Origin: CALMEE01 sp041748315
Lineage (GTDB): Bacteria; Planctomycetota; Planctomycetia; Pirellulales; Pirellulaceae
Assembly (NCBI GenBank): GCA_041748315.1
Contig: JBGTDM010000154.1
Coordinates: 11,055 to 75,054, forward strand
DNA: 64,000 nucleotides
Direction: 5' to 3'
The notes under the pieces are model-generated. The model did no database searches, was not told the origin of the DNA, and worked only from the letters and a program-made list of their open reading frames with translations. Positions 9,154 to 18,159 of the stretch are shown here, piece by piece (position 1 is the first letter of the stretch; each line of letters begins with the position of its first letter). Made by a program: the position numbers and the translations under genes.

Positions 9154-10416
9154 ATGAGTGACCATGTCAAACGATTCGTCTGCCGCGCGCTGTTCGTGTT
9201 TGGTTGCTTGCTGCCAACGGTGGTCGTGTTGAACTGGGTGTTGCGCCCCTCGACACCTCAGCAATGGCAGAACGCGATCAAGCAACAATTCGGATTATCC
9301 ACCACGATTGGAGCAGTTGAAACACCGCTTCCTCAACAGACCATTCTCCAGGATGTGTTGCTGCATTGCGCGGAACAACAGGAGACGACCAGCCTGGGAT
9401 CGATTTCAATCGTAAACACGGAGCAAAATCGACAGGTTTGGGTCGAGTCACTTTCGATCAGCAACCAATCGTTGTCCCACTTGTTGCAAAGAATTTATCG
9501 GGAGGTTCGCGACATCGAGACAGCAGCCCGCCCACTCAAGATCCATTTTGGATCGGTCACGATCATTGACGAACAACAGCATCTGAAATTGAGCAACGTT
9601 GTCGTCCAAGTGACCCCCAAAACGAATTCTCTGGAAATCACGCTCAATTTTCAGTTGCCGTCTGCCGCCGACGGGGACTGGATTACCATGGGTTACGAGC
9701 GGAGGCAGGAACAAACGACAACAGAAATCTGGACGCTTGATACCCGTCAAAACAAGTTGCCCACGCTACTCCTTGCTGAATCGATTTCAGCAGCGAAATC
9801 ACTTGGTGACTCGGCGACGTTCCAAGGAGTTGCCCATGTACGCGTAATCGATTCCCGGGTGGATGCCGACATCTGGGGTCGTATTGACCAAATCAATTTG
9901 TTCGAGTTAGTTTTTGAACCATTTGACCGATTCTTGTCGGGTACGGCATCGGTACAACTCAATACTTGTCGCATGAGTGCCAATAAATTGACACTCATGG
10001 AAGGAACCTTCGAGTGTAAGGCAGGGCGAATCGAAAAAGAGCTATTGCTGGATCTTGTCGAGGGCATGCCGTTACCCGCTCCGCAATTGCGACCGGCGGT
10101 TCAGGATCAACCCTATATCGACTTCAGTCACGCACAGTTTGCTTTTCGGATCAAGTCAGGACTGTTAGCATTGCAGGGTGACGAGAAGGGGAACCTGTTT
10201 GAATCGTCCGATATTGAGGGGACGGGTCTCGTTGTCAGTCATCAGTATGGCTATCCGATCGAACGATTGCTCCAGGCACTTGGAACCAGCCATCAACCTG
10301 CGTTGCCTCGCAACGTCGCTGAACTCGCGAAATATCTGCAATTGTACGCCGATGTTGCTCAAAACGCAGAAGCATCGAATTCAGTCGGCGAGCCTGTCGA
10401 AACGTTAAATCGCTAG
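9154..10416 (+). CDS. Exported or membrane-anchored protein of unknown function, AsmA-like fold possible
   Basis: A 420-residue protein with one N-terminal hydrophobic segment at about residues 9-30 (signal anchor) and a long beta-rich remainder. The pattern of alternating hydrophobic residues, and phrases such as SLGSISIV, LKIHFGSVTIID and GTASVQLNTC, resemble the repetitive beta-groove of AsmA/DUF3971-type envelope proteins. This is a resemblance only. AAGGAACGATTCA precedes the ATG and gives a good ribosome site. It lies 50 bases behind aroC on the same strand with no visible metabolic link. I do not recognise a named family. Confidence 0.65.
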   Translation: MSDHVKRFVCRALFVFGCLLPTVVVLNWVLRPSTPQQWQNAIKQQFGLSTTIGAVETPLPQQTILQDVLLHCAEQQETTSLGSISIVNTEQNRQVWVESLSISNQSLSHLLQRIYREVRDIETAARPLKIHFGSVTIIDEQQHLKLSNVVVQVTPKTNSLEITLNFQLPSAADGDWITMGYERRQEQTTTEIWTLDTRQNKLPTLLLAESISAAKSLGDSATFQGVAHVRVIDSRVDADIWGRIDQINLFELVFEPFDRFLSGTASVQLNTCRMSANKLTLMEGTFECKAGRIEKELLLDLVEGMPLPAPQLRPAVQDQPYIDFSHAQFAFRIKSGLLALQGDEKGNLFESSDIEGTGLVVSHQYGYPIERLLQALGTSHQPALPRNVAELAKYLQLYADVAQNAEASNSVGEPVETLNR

Positions 10417-10852
10417 AAAATCGGCTCGCTGCAAGGTCTATATGTGATCGAACCGTGGCAACCAATCGCTATTGCGTCGTGGACGCCTCCCGCCGCGGTC
10501 GCCGTCATTTTGATGTTCTCCAATGACGACTGTCCGCTACCGGCTTTAGCCTCACTTCACTCGATTGAGTTTTATGCGGTGCACCCAGTGTCCGGTCTAA
10601 AAACGTGACCGTTTAATCCTACAGCTTTGCATCGAGCCGGCGCTGTAGGATTAACTGGCATTGGATTTAGCCCGAAGCTCAAGGTCGATTCACGTCCATT
10701 TAAGAATGACCTGCGAATATGTTGGCCTGTAACGGACTGCGAGTGATGCTCCCCCGATTGCTGACAAAATGTGTCGGTAGGCCAACTAAAAATCTAGGTT
10801 TGATTCGGCTATAATTGACGTCTCAATAATCCAAGGATCCACAGGACTGACA
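10417..10852. other. Intergenic region with a perfect hairpin
   Basis: 436 bases between the exported protein gene and the acyl-CoA dehydrogenase gene, both on the plus strand. It holds the hairpin at 10613-10654 described separately, and the acyl-CoA dehydrogenase promoter should lie towards its right end. No reading frame stands out. Confidence 0.5.
10613..10654. repeat. Hairpin repeat with TTAATCCTACAGC stem
   Basis: A perfect 13-base inverted repeat, TTAATCCTACAGC and GCTGTAGGATTAA, separated by 16 bases that contain ATCGAGCCGG. The ends and the ATCGAGCCGG core recur in the longer element at 14001-14087, so this is a dispersed repeat and not a chance hairpin. There is no T-run after the stem, which argues against an intrinsic terminator. 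Confidence 0.65.
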
Positions 10853-13009
10853 ATGCTTGAAATTCAATCCAAACCGAAGGAGCCAAATTTGACAAGTTCT
10901 GGATCACCTGCGAATGGGGTTGACCCAACGAGCAAAGATGCCGTGGCTTTGATTTTGCAACAGGCCGGGAAATCTGCCGAAGAAATCGCCGCGCTTTCGA
11001 CACTCGACGCTGCCGATAAATCTGCTGAGACTCAATTCTCGGGAGCCCCGCCAACCATCACGTCGTTGTTTGGTCAAGTCAACGCGCGGGAGTTTCATGC
11101 TGGCAGCTTTGCACCTACTTCGGAAGTCGCTAACGTCATGGGGCAATCGCTTGAATTCCTGATGAAGCGAAAACAGGAGAGCCGTTTACTTGATCATCAG
11201 CGGATGCTGTTTCACGATGACGTGATCGAAGGCTTGGCCAAGATCGGTTTTTTTGGATTGGCGATTCCGAAGGAGTACGGTGGCAGTGGCGCCAAACTCG
11301 GTGACCTTGGTCCCTTGCTGCGAGCCTTGACGTTTGTCCATCCCGACTTGGCGGTGATGTTTGAGGTGCATAATTTTTTGGGACCGGTGACACCAATCCT
11401 TGATTTTGGTACGGACGAGCAAAAAGAGTATTTCCTGCCGAAGATGGCTTCCGGCGAACTGCTCGGGTCCTTTGCATTGACTGAACCGGGTGTCGGTGCC
11501 GATCCGAGTCGACTGTCGATGACCGCCGAATTGCAAGGCGATCAGTACATTGTCAACGGCGTAAAGTGGCCCATCACCAATGTGATCTACGGAGGCGTCT
11601 GCATCTTGGTGGTTAAGCTGCTGGGACATGAATTGAAATCGGGACGCGACTCTGGCATGATCATTTTTGAAGTTCCGCGGCAGGACTCCCAGTACTTTCA
11701 CATGAAGCGCAACGACCTGACCGCGTTTGACTATTTATGGAACGCGAGATTTCGCTTGATCGATTGCCCCGTTCCAAGTCGAAATCTGTTGGGTCCGCCC
11801 AGTAAGGGGCTGGCGCAGGCGTTCAGTTCGCTTGCTAAAGGGCGCGGCGGCATCGGTGTTAACAGCGCGGCCAAGACATTTAAGTTGTTGGCGCAAATAA
11901 TTCTCGATCCCGAGGTCCAACACGGGGACTCGAATGAACACGGTAACCAAGCTGCGGCAGCTTCTTATCAACCGGCGGATTCCAAGGAACCCACTGGCGG
12001 CGGCTGGACTTCATTTCGTTCCACGTTTGGTAAGCCGATTGGATGTGCACCGCGAATTCAAACGTGGGTCGGTCGCGCGACATGCCACGGTCTGGCGGGC
12101 CGGGTATTGGGGGACTTGTGCTTCCGCCTGGCTGCGAACGGTGTCCGAGACGAAACTCAAGGGATGATCGCCAAGGTGTACGCCACCAAAGGGCTCCTGC
12201 AAACCGCGATTAACGCCTATCAAATTCAGGGTGGCCGCTCGGTCCATACCGACGAACGTCGCAAATACACTCGGGCCGATGCACAAGGGACGGGCTCACT
12301 GGCACAAATGCCCGATCATCCAATCGAAAACTATATCGGCGAAAACATGCACGAGTTCACCATCGCTACCGTTTACGAGGGACCCAATCCGGTGTTGGCC
12401 GATGTGGGAGCGCCCAATGCGATGACGCGGGGAATTCGTTCACAGTATCTGGAGCCGATCGGTGTTGCCGAATTGCGCGGGAGCTCTGGTCTGATGCCGA
12501 AAGCCAAGTTCGGCTGGTTCATAGCCAGGACATTTTTGGGTTCGTTGAACCCCTGGGTCGGCAACCTGAGTGGCGTCGAGCAACTTTTTGAAGACAAAAA
12601 ACGGTTGATCCGGAAAGCGCTGCGGCGCAACCGGAAGCTGGGACGAGAAATTCTGGTGATCATCGCCCGATATCAGAAAAGTTTTATGGATCAGAGCTTT
12701 CTCTTGGGGGACGAGGGGGGAGTGTTTGACAAGCTATGCCACTCGTTGGCGTCTCTTGTTTTTGCATTGTCTCTCGATCAATCGCATGACACAAAGAACA
12801 ATCCCTATTTAAACGTTGCTGTTGCTCTCGATTTGGAAGCCGATCTCAAGATGAAAGGAAAGTACCCTTCGGCGAAACTTCAGCGATGCTGGGCTGAAAT
12901 TGGTCAACAGATGATGGATCGACAATCGCAACTACACAAAGACCTGATCGCTGATATTGAGGTTTCGGATATTCCGCTCGATCCGCGGTTTGTCGAGCGA
13001 TTCATCTAG
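10853..13009 (+). CDS. Acyl-CoA dehydrogenase family protein, with unusual insertion
   Basis: A 718-residue FAD-dependent acyl-CoA dehydrogenase homologue. The N-terminal helical domain contains GLAIPKEYGGSGAKLGDLGP, the middle domain LGSFALTEPGVGADPSRL, and the C-terminal domain RSTFGKPIG and ATVYEGPNPVLADV, where the family usually places the catalytic glutamate. It is about 300 residues longer than a standard member, as in VLCAD/FadE-like forms, because of extra N- and C-terminal helical regions. Residues about 350-383 (from LDPEVQHGD to EPTGG) are a hydrophilic insert just before GWTSFRSTFGKPIG that I do not know from the family. ACAGGA lies before the ATG. It stands alone, so the substrate is unknown. 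Confidence 0.85.
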   Translation: MLEIQSKPKEPNLTSSGSPANGVDPTSKDAVALILQQAGKSAEEIAALSTLDAADKSAETQFSGAPPTITSLFGQVNAREFHAGSFAPTSEVANVMGQSLEFLMKRKQESRLLDHQRMLFHDDVIEGLAKIGFFGLAIPKEYGGSGAKLGDLGPLLRALTFVHPDLAVMFEVHNFLGPVTPILDFGTDEQKEYFLPKMASGELLGSFALTEPGVGADPSRLSMTAELQGDQYIVNGVKWPITNVIYGGVCILVVKLLGHELKSGRDSGMIIFEVPRQDSQYFHMKRNDLTAFDYLWNARFRLIDCPVPSRNLLGPPSKGLAQAFSSLAKGRGGIGVNSAAKTFKLLAQIILDPEVQHGDSNEHGNQAAAASYQPADSKEPTGGGWTSFRSTFGKPIGCAPRIQTWVGRATCHGLAGRVLGDLCFRLAANGVRDETQGMIAKVYATKGLLQTAINAYQIQGGRSVHTDERRKYTRADAQGTGSLAQMPDHPIENYIGENMHEFTIATVYEGPNPVLADVGAPNAMTRGIRSQYLEPIGVAELRGSSGLMPKAKFGWFIARTFLGSLNPWVGNLSGVEQLFEDKKRLIRKALRRNRKLGREILVIIARYQKSFMDQSFLLGDEGGVFDKLCHSLASLVFALSLDQSHDTKNNPYLNVAVALDLEADLKMKGKYPSAKLQRCWAEIGQQMMDRQSQLHKDLIADIEVSDIPLDPRFVERFI

Positions 13010-13067
13010 GTGCACGTCAGATCGAGATTGCCCCGACTCTTGGTCGCAAGGTTGTCGACCACGAAAT

Positions 13068-13550
13068 CTACACATCGAGTGGTCGTAATTGATCCCCGAT
13101 GTTGATCGTGCCACCATCGACCACAGTCGCGGTGACTCCTCCATGTCCGATCATCGCATTGTATCCACCCTCGCCAAGATTGGTCTCCATCTTGCCACAG
13201 GGTGGACAACCCCCGGTGATTTTCAATCGCGCTTCGCCGATTTGCACCACGCGCTCCTTCAGAGCGATCAGGTTAATCCCGCTAACCAGGATATTTCGGC
13301 GTGTCAGTGCGGGATCAATCGTTTGCTTACGCAGAAGCTTCGCGACGACCTCGAGGTTTTCGCTTTGAATCAATGTGACCTGCCGAGGGGACCCGGCACC
13401 CCCATCAAATCGATCGCCGATCAATCCATGTTCAACATGAGCGACGACCGTATTGACCTCTTTAACGGGTTCACCGCGGGCGGTTCGTATTCCGAGCCAT
13501 TCCACAATGCCAGGGCTGGGAAATCTGTTTTTTGCGTTGCTCAACGACAT
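13068..13550 (-). CDS. MOSC domain protein
   Basis: A 160-residue single-domain MOSC (molybdenum cofactor sulfurase C-terminal) protein of the YiiM-like kind. Typical features are the N-terminal IVEWLGIRT, GLIGDRFDG, RQVTLIQ, LTRRNILVSGINL, and the conserved cysteine region LKITGGCPPCGKME. MOSC proteins bind molybdenum cofactor or handle sulfur and N-hydroxylated compounds. The frame continues open upstream to 14066, but the upstream part is not protein-like and overlaps a repeat. The ATG at 13550 leads directly into the domain and is preferred. It is convergent with the acyl-CoA dehydrogenase gene. Confidence 0.85.
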   Translation of the reverse strand: MSLSNAKNRFPSPGIVEWLGIRTARGEPVKEVNTVVAHVEHGLIGDRFDGGAGSPRQVTLIQSENLEVVAKLLRKQTIDPALTRRNILVSGINLIALKERVVQIGEARLKITGGCPPCGKMETNLGEGGYNAMIGHGGVTATVVDGGTINIGDQLRPLDV

Positions 13551-14082
13551 GACTCTTTTCTGAATTAAGGTATAGCTAGGACGAGCCCAATGATAACCGA
13601 CCGCATCCCTTGGCTTGAAGACCTCGTGGCGATATCCAGTCTCACAGCCTCTGATCAAGAGAGGTTGAAATGCTGGCGAATCGGCCGAGCGTCGCCGCCC
13701 ACGTGATGAAAAATTGGCTTCAAAAATTCGCAATTCGATTATCACATCGGGACGGAGACGGATCAACTCAAAATGGTTTAGAGCATCGAAAATCGGGGTG
13801 CGGTTGGTGATTTCAATTAGTGCAATTTTTTGTCCACAACGGTTGGTCACACGACCAAAGCAATCGCCGGAATCTGTCGTCCTGGCGTGCGAGACCCGCC
13901 GAGATTCCACGTGAAAAAGTCCATCTCCGGAATCAATTCGTTTCTTCCATGCGTCCTTTTTTTTGCGTTTGGCATTTGAACACGACATTCTTGAACGGCC
14001 GTTAATCCTACATCGCCGGCCGGCTCGATTCAAAGCTGTAGGCCAGCCATCCAGGCTGACGTACATACCTCGCGCTATAGGA
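13551..14082. other. Intergenic region, open frame but no credible gene
   Basis: 532 bases between the lipase gene and the MOSC gene, both on the minus strand. A minus-strand frame in line with the MOSC gene stays open here, but its translation is arginine-rich, lacks domain features and starts in the repeat near 14001-14087. I read it as noncoding upstream sequence. Confidence 0.5.
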
Positions 14083-14087
14083 TTAAC
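14001..14087. repeat. 87-bp element with TTAATCCTA / TAGGATTAA ends
   Basis: Begins GTTAATCCTA and ends TAGGATTAAC, a 10-base perfect terminal inverted repeat. It also contains GGCTCGATTCAAAGCTGTAGG, whose reverse complement matches the left part of the hairpin at 10613-10654 with one substitution. It overlaps the last five bases of the lipase gene, including its stop codon. It looks like a longer version of the same dispersed palindromic repeat. Confidence 0.6.
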
Positions 14088-15192
14088 GGGGGATCGGATT
14101 TCGCTGTTCTTCCGAGAGAAGATAGCCGTTTTTCAGGTATCGGACCGTGGCCTCGATTACCGCAGGTGTAAACAAAATCGATGAATGATAAACGGGGAGA
14201 ACTTGATGATCCTGTGCTCCGGCAAGATAGGTTTCTTCCACAGCCACGGTGAGGTCACCCGCTCCTCGCAATAGGGGGTTCTGCAACCATCGGACCTTGT
14301 CCGATCCGCTGCCGGCAAGGATCGCAAAATCGAAATCGGGGATGGCCAAGGTCGGCGAGATATCTCGCCAGCCTTGGGAAAGCGATTTGCCACTTTTGCC
14401 TGTCACGGCGTTGAATGCCAACGTATAATTCAGGACCTCGGCCACGCGAGAACCCTGGTTTGGTGGAGCCAGCATGACCATGCGGTTGATTCGCGGATAA
14501 CCGCGACTTCCCGATCCAGCTTCGGAATGATCGTGCAAGTAGCGTCGAACGACGAGATTTCCCAGGCTGTGTCCGACAAAGTTGATCTCTTCGACGTGGT
14601 TTCCGAGGAGTTGAATTACGGAATGCACGTGCTGTGCATGTTGCTCGATCGAGTCACGGCTGCTGGCGTACTCGAAGTTAATGACCTGGAATTCACCGCT
14701 CTCCTGAATCGCCTCGACGAAGTGATTCATTGCAGTACTGCTTCGCATCAACCCGTGTAAAAGAATGACAACGCGTCCCTCGTAGGCGGGAAGATTACGA
14801 GACTCGGCAATTTGCCGCAACGATTGCTCGCAGTGAGCCCGATTTCCCCACGCGTGCCGGTAATGATCGGGATCGATCAGACGGTAATGCCCGGTAACGA
14901 TGTTATGCTGTATCCGCCAGCCTGCCAAGTGCTGAGCGTCGGTCCAGAACTGCTTCCCTCCCATCGTTGGCGTTCGCCAATTGCGGTATCCGATGGGTTC
15001 CTCTTGCTGTTTTTCGTCCTGAAGTCGTTCAGCCTTTTGTTCAGTCTTTTCCTCTGAAGGAGTCGGCTCTTTTTTGCGATCGGACATATGAACCTCGGTT
15101 TGCAGTCGTGGAAAGTCCGGGTGATTCGGTTGAAAATAACTGACCAGAACGGAGCTTAATATCGTCCCAAGAATAGATCGTCCCCAGCGCAT
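14083..15192 (-). CDS. Membrane-anchored or exported alpha/beta hydrolase, lipase-like
   Basis: A 369-residue protein with one N-terminal hydrophobic segment (residues about 5-20), a highly charged linker rich in E, K and Q up to about residue 65, and then an alpha/beta hydrolase domain. The oxyanion region VVILLHGLMRSS and the nucleophile elbow GHSLGNLVVRR are clear. The phrase LAPPNQGSRVAEVL is typical of triacylglycerol lipase/PGAP1-like esterases. The start at 15192 is chosen because GGAG lies six bases upstream and the hydrophobic anchor follows at once. The frame is open for 53 more codons without protein-like features. The substrate is probably an ester of lipids, but this is not shown. 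Confidence 0.8.
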   Translation of the reverse strand: MRWGRSILGTILSSVLVSYFQPNHPDFPRLQTEVHMSDRKKEPTPSEEKTEQKAERLQDEKQQEEPIGYRNWRTPTMGGKQFWTDAQHLAGWRIQHNIVTGHYRLIDPDHYRHAWGNRAHCEQSLRQIAESRNLPAYEGRVVILLHGLMRSSTAMNHFVEAIQESGEFQVINFEYASSRDSIEQHAQHVHSVIQLLGNHVEEINFVGHSLGNLVVRRYLHDHSEAGSGSRGYPRINRMVMLAPPNQGSRVAEVLNYTLAFNAVTGKSGKSLSQGWRDISPTLAIPDFDFAILAGSGSDKVRWLQNPLLRGAGDLTVAVEETYLAGAQDHQVLPVYHSSILFTPAVIEATVRYLKNGYLLSEEQRNPIPR

Positions 15193-15198
15193 GATGTT

Positions 15199-15202
15199 CT
15201 CC
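15199..15202 (-). promoter_or_regulatory. Ribosome binding site deciding the lipase start
   Basis: GGAG on the minus strand, six bases before the ATG at 15192. It supports the internal start over the longer open frame reaching to 15351. Confidence 0.6.
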
Positions 15203-15479
15203 AATTCGATCGAACCTGTGTCATTGCGTCGCATCAACACCAATGAATTCCAAGTCAGATCCCCGGAACTCAGGTTCAGAATCGCGACACGAGTCAAACA
15301 AGAGGATGGGCATCGATCGCGACCCATTCTCGATATCATAAAAGGCGTCAAGATTTTGCTGCAACGTCAATCTCGCCGAAAAACGTTGAAAGATGCCACA
15401 ACTTGAAGGAGCCCATTTGGATTAGGATTCATCGCGCAGGTCGATCCCTGGTCGGAATTTTCGTCAGAATTTGGTCAAA

Positions 15480-16844
15480 TCACAGGTTTTCAACTTGAAA
15501 TTCGCTACGGTAGCCACTTCTCAGGAGTCGATTTGCTTCGGGGACATCTGAAAACTTCATTTCGGCCGCGTCCCAAATCAGTCGTACATTCGGAAATCGA
15601 TTGGCGACGACGCCCAATAACAACGCTTCTGTTAATGGTCCACTATAGCTGAAACTGGCGCTTGTTTCACCAAGACCCATACAGGCATCGACCCATTGAT
15701 GATAGTGATTTTGATCTTCAACTGCTGGCGGCGTGAAATCGGCGAACTTTTCCTGTGGGAACAATTGGGGCTCACCAATGTGGGGGAGCAACATCGTTCC
15801 AGCTTCGCCAATAAATAGTGATGCCTGACCTGGCAGGGAAGTCCCTTGGGGTAGCCCGGCCAACTCAGTTGCTGGTGGTGCATCGGACCCGTCATACCAG
15901 ACCCAGCGCATCGTTTCCGTTGTATACTCAGTACCGGGAAATTCGTATTCAACGATATTTCTTTCGGGATGGCCGATTCCGGTTGGCTGGCGACAGGTCG
16001 TCTTAACCGACGTCGGCGCGGTGAGCTGAAGGGCTGCATAGGGGGTATCGAAAATGTGAACCCCCATGTCGCCGAGTGTTCCAGTGCCAAAATCGATCAG
16101 CTTTCGCCAATTACCTGGATGGTAAACATCACGTGCAAAGGGGCGGTCAGCGGCTGTCCCGAGCCAAAGATCCCATGCGAAATCGTCAGGAGGGGACTGA
16201 GGGTCCGGAAGCGATCCACCATCAAACCCCCAATTCTTATTCGACCAGGCATGCACCTCTCGGACTCGACCGATGGTTCCAGCTTGTATGATCTGCACAG
16301 CGCGACGATAAACGGCCGCTGAATGAATCTGGATACCCATCTGAGTCACAAGATTTTTCTGCTCGGCAACCTCTCGCAATCTTCGGGCTTCGTAGACCTG
16401 GTGGGTTAACGGCTTCTGGCAGTAGACAGGTTTGTTATGGTTCATCGCGGTCATTACGGCCGGTGCGTGGGTATGGTCTGGAGTTGACACGACGACCGCA
16501 TCAATCGAGTCGCCCATGGAGTTCAGCATCTCGCGATAATCCACAAAGGTTTTCGCGCCGGGAAAATTGACGGCAGCGGCTTCGAGCAGCTTTTGGTCGA
16601 CGTCACACAGTCCGGCCACGTCAACCGCTTGGTGCGAGGCAATGGAATTCAAGTCAGCCGCACCCATCCCGCCCACACCAATATGAACGGTACGCAGTTT
16701 TTCATTGAGCGAATATCGCCTGGTTGATGCCATGCTGCATGGCGAGAATAGTCCCATGGCCACGACGGCAGTCGAGCTTTTTAGGAAGCCTCGTCGATCT
16801 ACGGGACGAAACATGTGTTGCGATTTGGTGTCCGTTTGTTTCAT
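15480..16844 (-). CDS. Gfo/Idh/MocA family oxidoreductase with Tat signal
   Basis: A 454-residue NAD(P)-dependent oxidoreductase of the type greatly expanded in planctomycetes. The N-terminus carries RRGFLKSS followed by a hydrophobic stretch, a twin-arginine signal. The Rossmann motif VHIGVGGMGAAD follows near residue 50. The family E-K-P motif appears as VYCQKPLTH, and the C-terminal domain contains GTGTLGDMGVHIFD. Substrates are probably sugars or sugar acids handled outside the cytoplasm, but none can be named. The ATG at 16844 is used; a second ATG ten codons later starts right at the Tat signal and is also plausible. It stands alone. Confidence 0.88.
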   Translation of the reverse strand: MKQTDTKSQHMFRPVDRRGFLKSSTAVVAMGLFSPCSMASTRRYSLNEKLRTVHIGVGGMGAADLNSIASHQAVDVAGLCDVDQKLLEAAAVNFPGAKTFVDYREMLNSMGDSIDAVVVSTPDHTHAPAVMTAMNHNKPVYCQKPLTHQVYEARRLREVAEQKNLVTQMGIQIHSAAVYRRAVQIIQAGTIGRVREVHAWSNKNWGFDGGSLPDPQSPPDDFAWDLWLGTAADRPFARDVYHPGNWRKLIDFGTGTLGDMGVHIFDTPYAALQLTAPTSVKTTCRQPTGIGHPERNIVEYEFPGTEYTTETMRWVWYDGSDAPPATELAGLPQGTSLPGQASLFIGEAGTMLLPHIGEPQLFPQEKFADFTPPAVEDQNHYHQWVDACMGLGETSASFSYSGPLTEALLLGVVANRFPNVRLIWDAAEMKFSDVPEANRLLRSGYRSEFQVENL

Positions 16845-17176
16845 GATGTGATACCGGTATAAATTGCTTACGAAACTGCGCCGGCCGGAGCTTGAGCGCT
16901 TTTCAAACAGAGTTAATCGGTCGACAGTCGAAAACATTTGCAATCACTCAAACTCAGCGCAGGCAACTCAAAGGCTCGGTAATCAACTGTGATTGTATCT
17001 GACGAACCCGTCGACTGGCGACTGACAGCCTGAGATAAATCTTGATCTGCCGTTCGCATTATTGAACAATAAAACGAACTGACTTGCAACAAAGCCAGAA
17101 TAATATCAGAGGAAAGTTGAATGATGTAGACCAGCGGCCCGATCTCCATGCGGGAAATCAGCAGATTCAACCCATC
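16845..17176. other. Intergenic region, nothing recognised
   Basis: 332 bases between the hydrolase gene and the Gfo/Idh/MocA gene, both on the minus strand. A minus-strand frame of 85 codons (16913-17170) has a hydrophobic stretch but no family features and overlaps the open upstream extension of the oxidoreductase frame. I do not call it. Confidence 0.4.
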
Positions 17177-18100
17177 TTATTCAACGTTTCGTGGGTTCAA
17201 TTGCCGCTTGATCCAGTGGTCGATAAACGCAAAAACCAGTTGATTATCAATCTCTGCATGAAGTTCATGGAGCATATTTGACCAGATCCGTATTTCGGCC
17301 TTTCCGGCAGATCGATCAACCAATGCTCGACTGCTTGCTGACGAAGTAATGCGATCCGCATCACCATGCAAAATCATCGTCGGGCAGGGAAGCTGTGCGG
17401 CGCGGTTGATGGTCCACTGCATCGCTTCCTTCATTTCGAAAAAGTGGCCGACGGAAATCCTGCCATGTCGAAGTGGATCACTGGCAATTTTTGCTGCATA
17501 GTTGTCGCGCTGGCTGAGTTGTTTGGCGTCAATTCCCGAGCGCAAGGTCATTTGTGGAACAACGAAGCTCGCGAGCTTGCCAGTCACCAACTTCCAGGTT
17601 GGAACTTTCATCGCCAGGCCGAGGAGCGGGCTGGTAATGAGTGCTCCGAAAAGCTGCGGATCTGATTGAACTGACTGCTGATTGTGAATAAGAAAATTCA
17701 GCGTGAGCAATCCGCCAAAACTTTGGCCATAAAGGAACAAGGGGAGATCGAGCGGATTGAGTTGCCTGGCATTTTCCAACCCCAATCGCAGATCATCACG
17801 AAAGCTGGCCATGCTGGGCCCGTAACCCCGCTTCCCTCCCGAGTGACCATGTCCACGCAAGTCGTGCGCTAACACGGAATATCCTTGCCCAGTCAGATAG
17901 TTGATAAGGTCTGTATAGCGGCCCTGATGATCGCCCCAACCATGCGTTAGGACAATGCCAGCGACCGGGTGGGGTGGCGAAACGTAGGTGGCGTGAACGT
18001 CGACGCCATCATGGGTTTTCCAATCCAGTTCCCGTGAACTGACCGTCGGCGAGTTGGCTTCCCTTGGCAAGCTTGAAGGTTTCGTATTGGGAATGTCCAT
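17177..18100 (-). CDS. Alpha/beta hydrolase, lysophospholipase/monoglyceride lipase type
   Basis: A 307-residue serine hydrolase. GIVLTHGWGDHQGRY gives the oxyanion region, HDLRGHGHSGGKRGYGP the typical lysophospholipase strand-loop, LYGQSFGGLL the nucleophile elbow, and MILHGDADRITSS the acid region. The C-terminal SNMLHELHAE supplies the catalytic histidine. These match the Hydrolase_4 family. The frame is open 27 codons further up, where it would run into mtnC, so the ATG at 18100, 59 bases after mtnC, is preferred. Its place behind mtnC suggests co-transcription, but no role in methionine salvage is known for this family. Confidence 0.85.
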   Translation of the reverse strand: MDIPNTKPSSLPREANSPTVSSRELDWKTHDGVDVHATYVSPPHPVAGIVLTHGWGDHQGRYTDLINYLTGQGYSVLAHDLRGHGHSGGKRGYGPSMASFRDDLRLGLENARQLNPLDLPLFLYGQSFGGLLTLNFLIHNQQSVQSDPQLFGALITSPLLGLAMKVPTWKLVTGKLASFVVPQMTLRSGIDAKQLSQRDNYAAKIASDPLRHGRISVGHFFEMKEAMQWTINRAAQLPCPTMILHGDADRITSSASSRALVDRSAGKAEIRIWSNMLHELHAEIDNQLVFAFIDHWIKRQLNPRNVE

Positions 18101-18159
18101 ACCTATTTTGAATGCCACTTTGAAGGTTGTAAACGAAACAGCCGAAGCGTCGGCCGAGT

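Noticed and set aside
11934..12167. Possible pair of compensating frameshifts in the acyl-CoA dehydrogenase gene
   Set aside because: The other two frames do not restore family sequence, and RSTFGKPIG to WVGRATCHGL reads correctly in the main frame.
13551..14066. Minus-strand frame continuing the MOSC gene upstream, giving a 332-residue product
   Set aside because: The added part is arginine-rich, shows no domain, and begins inside a repeat element; the MOSC domain is complete from the ATG at 13550.
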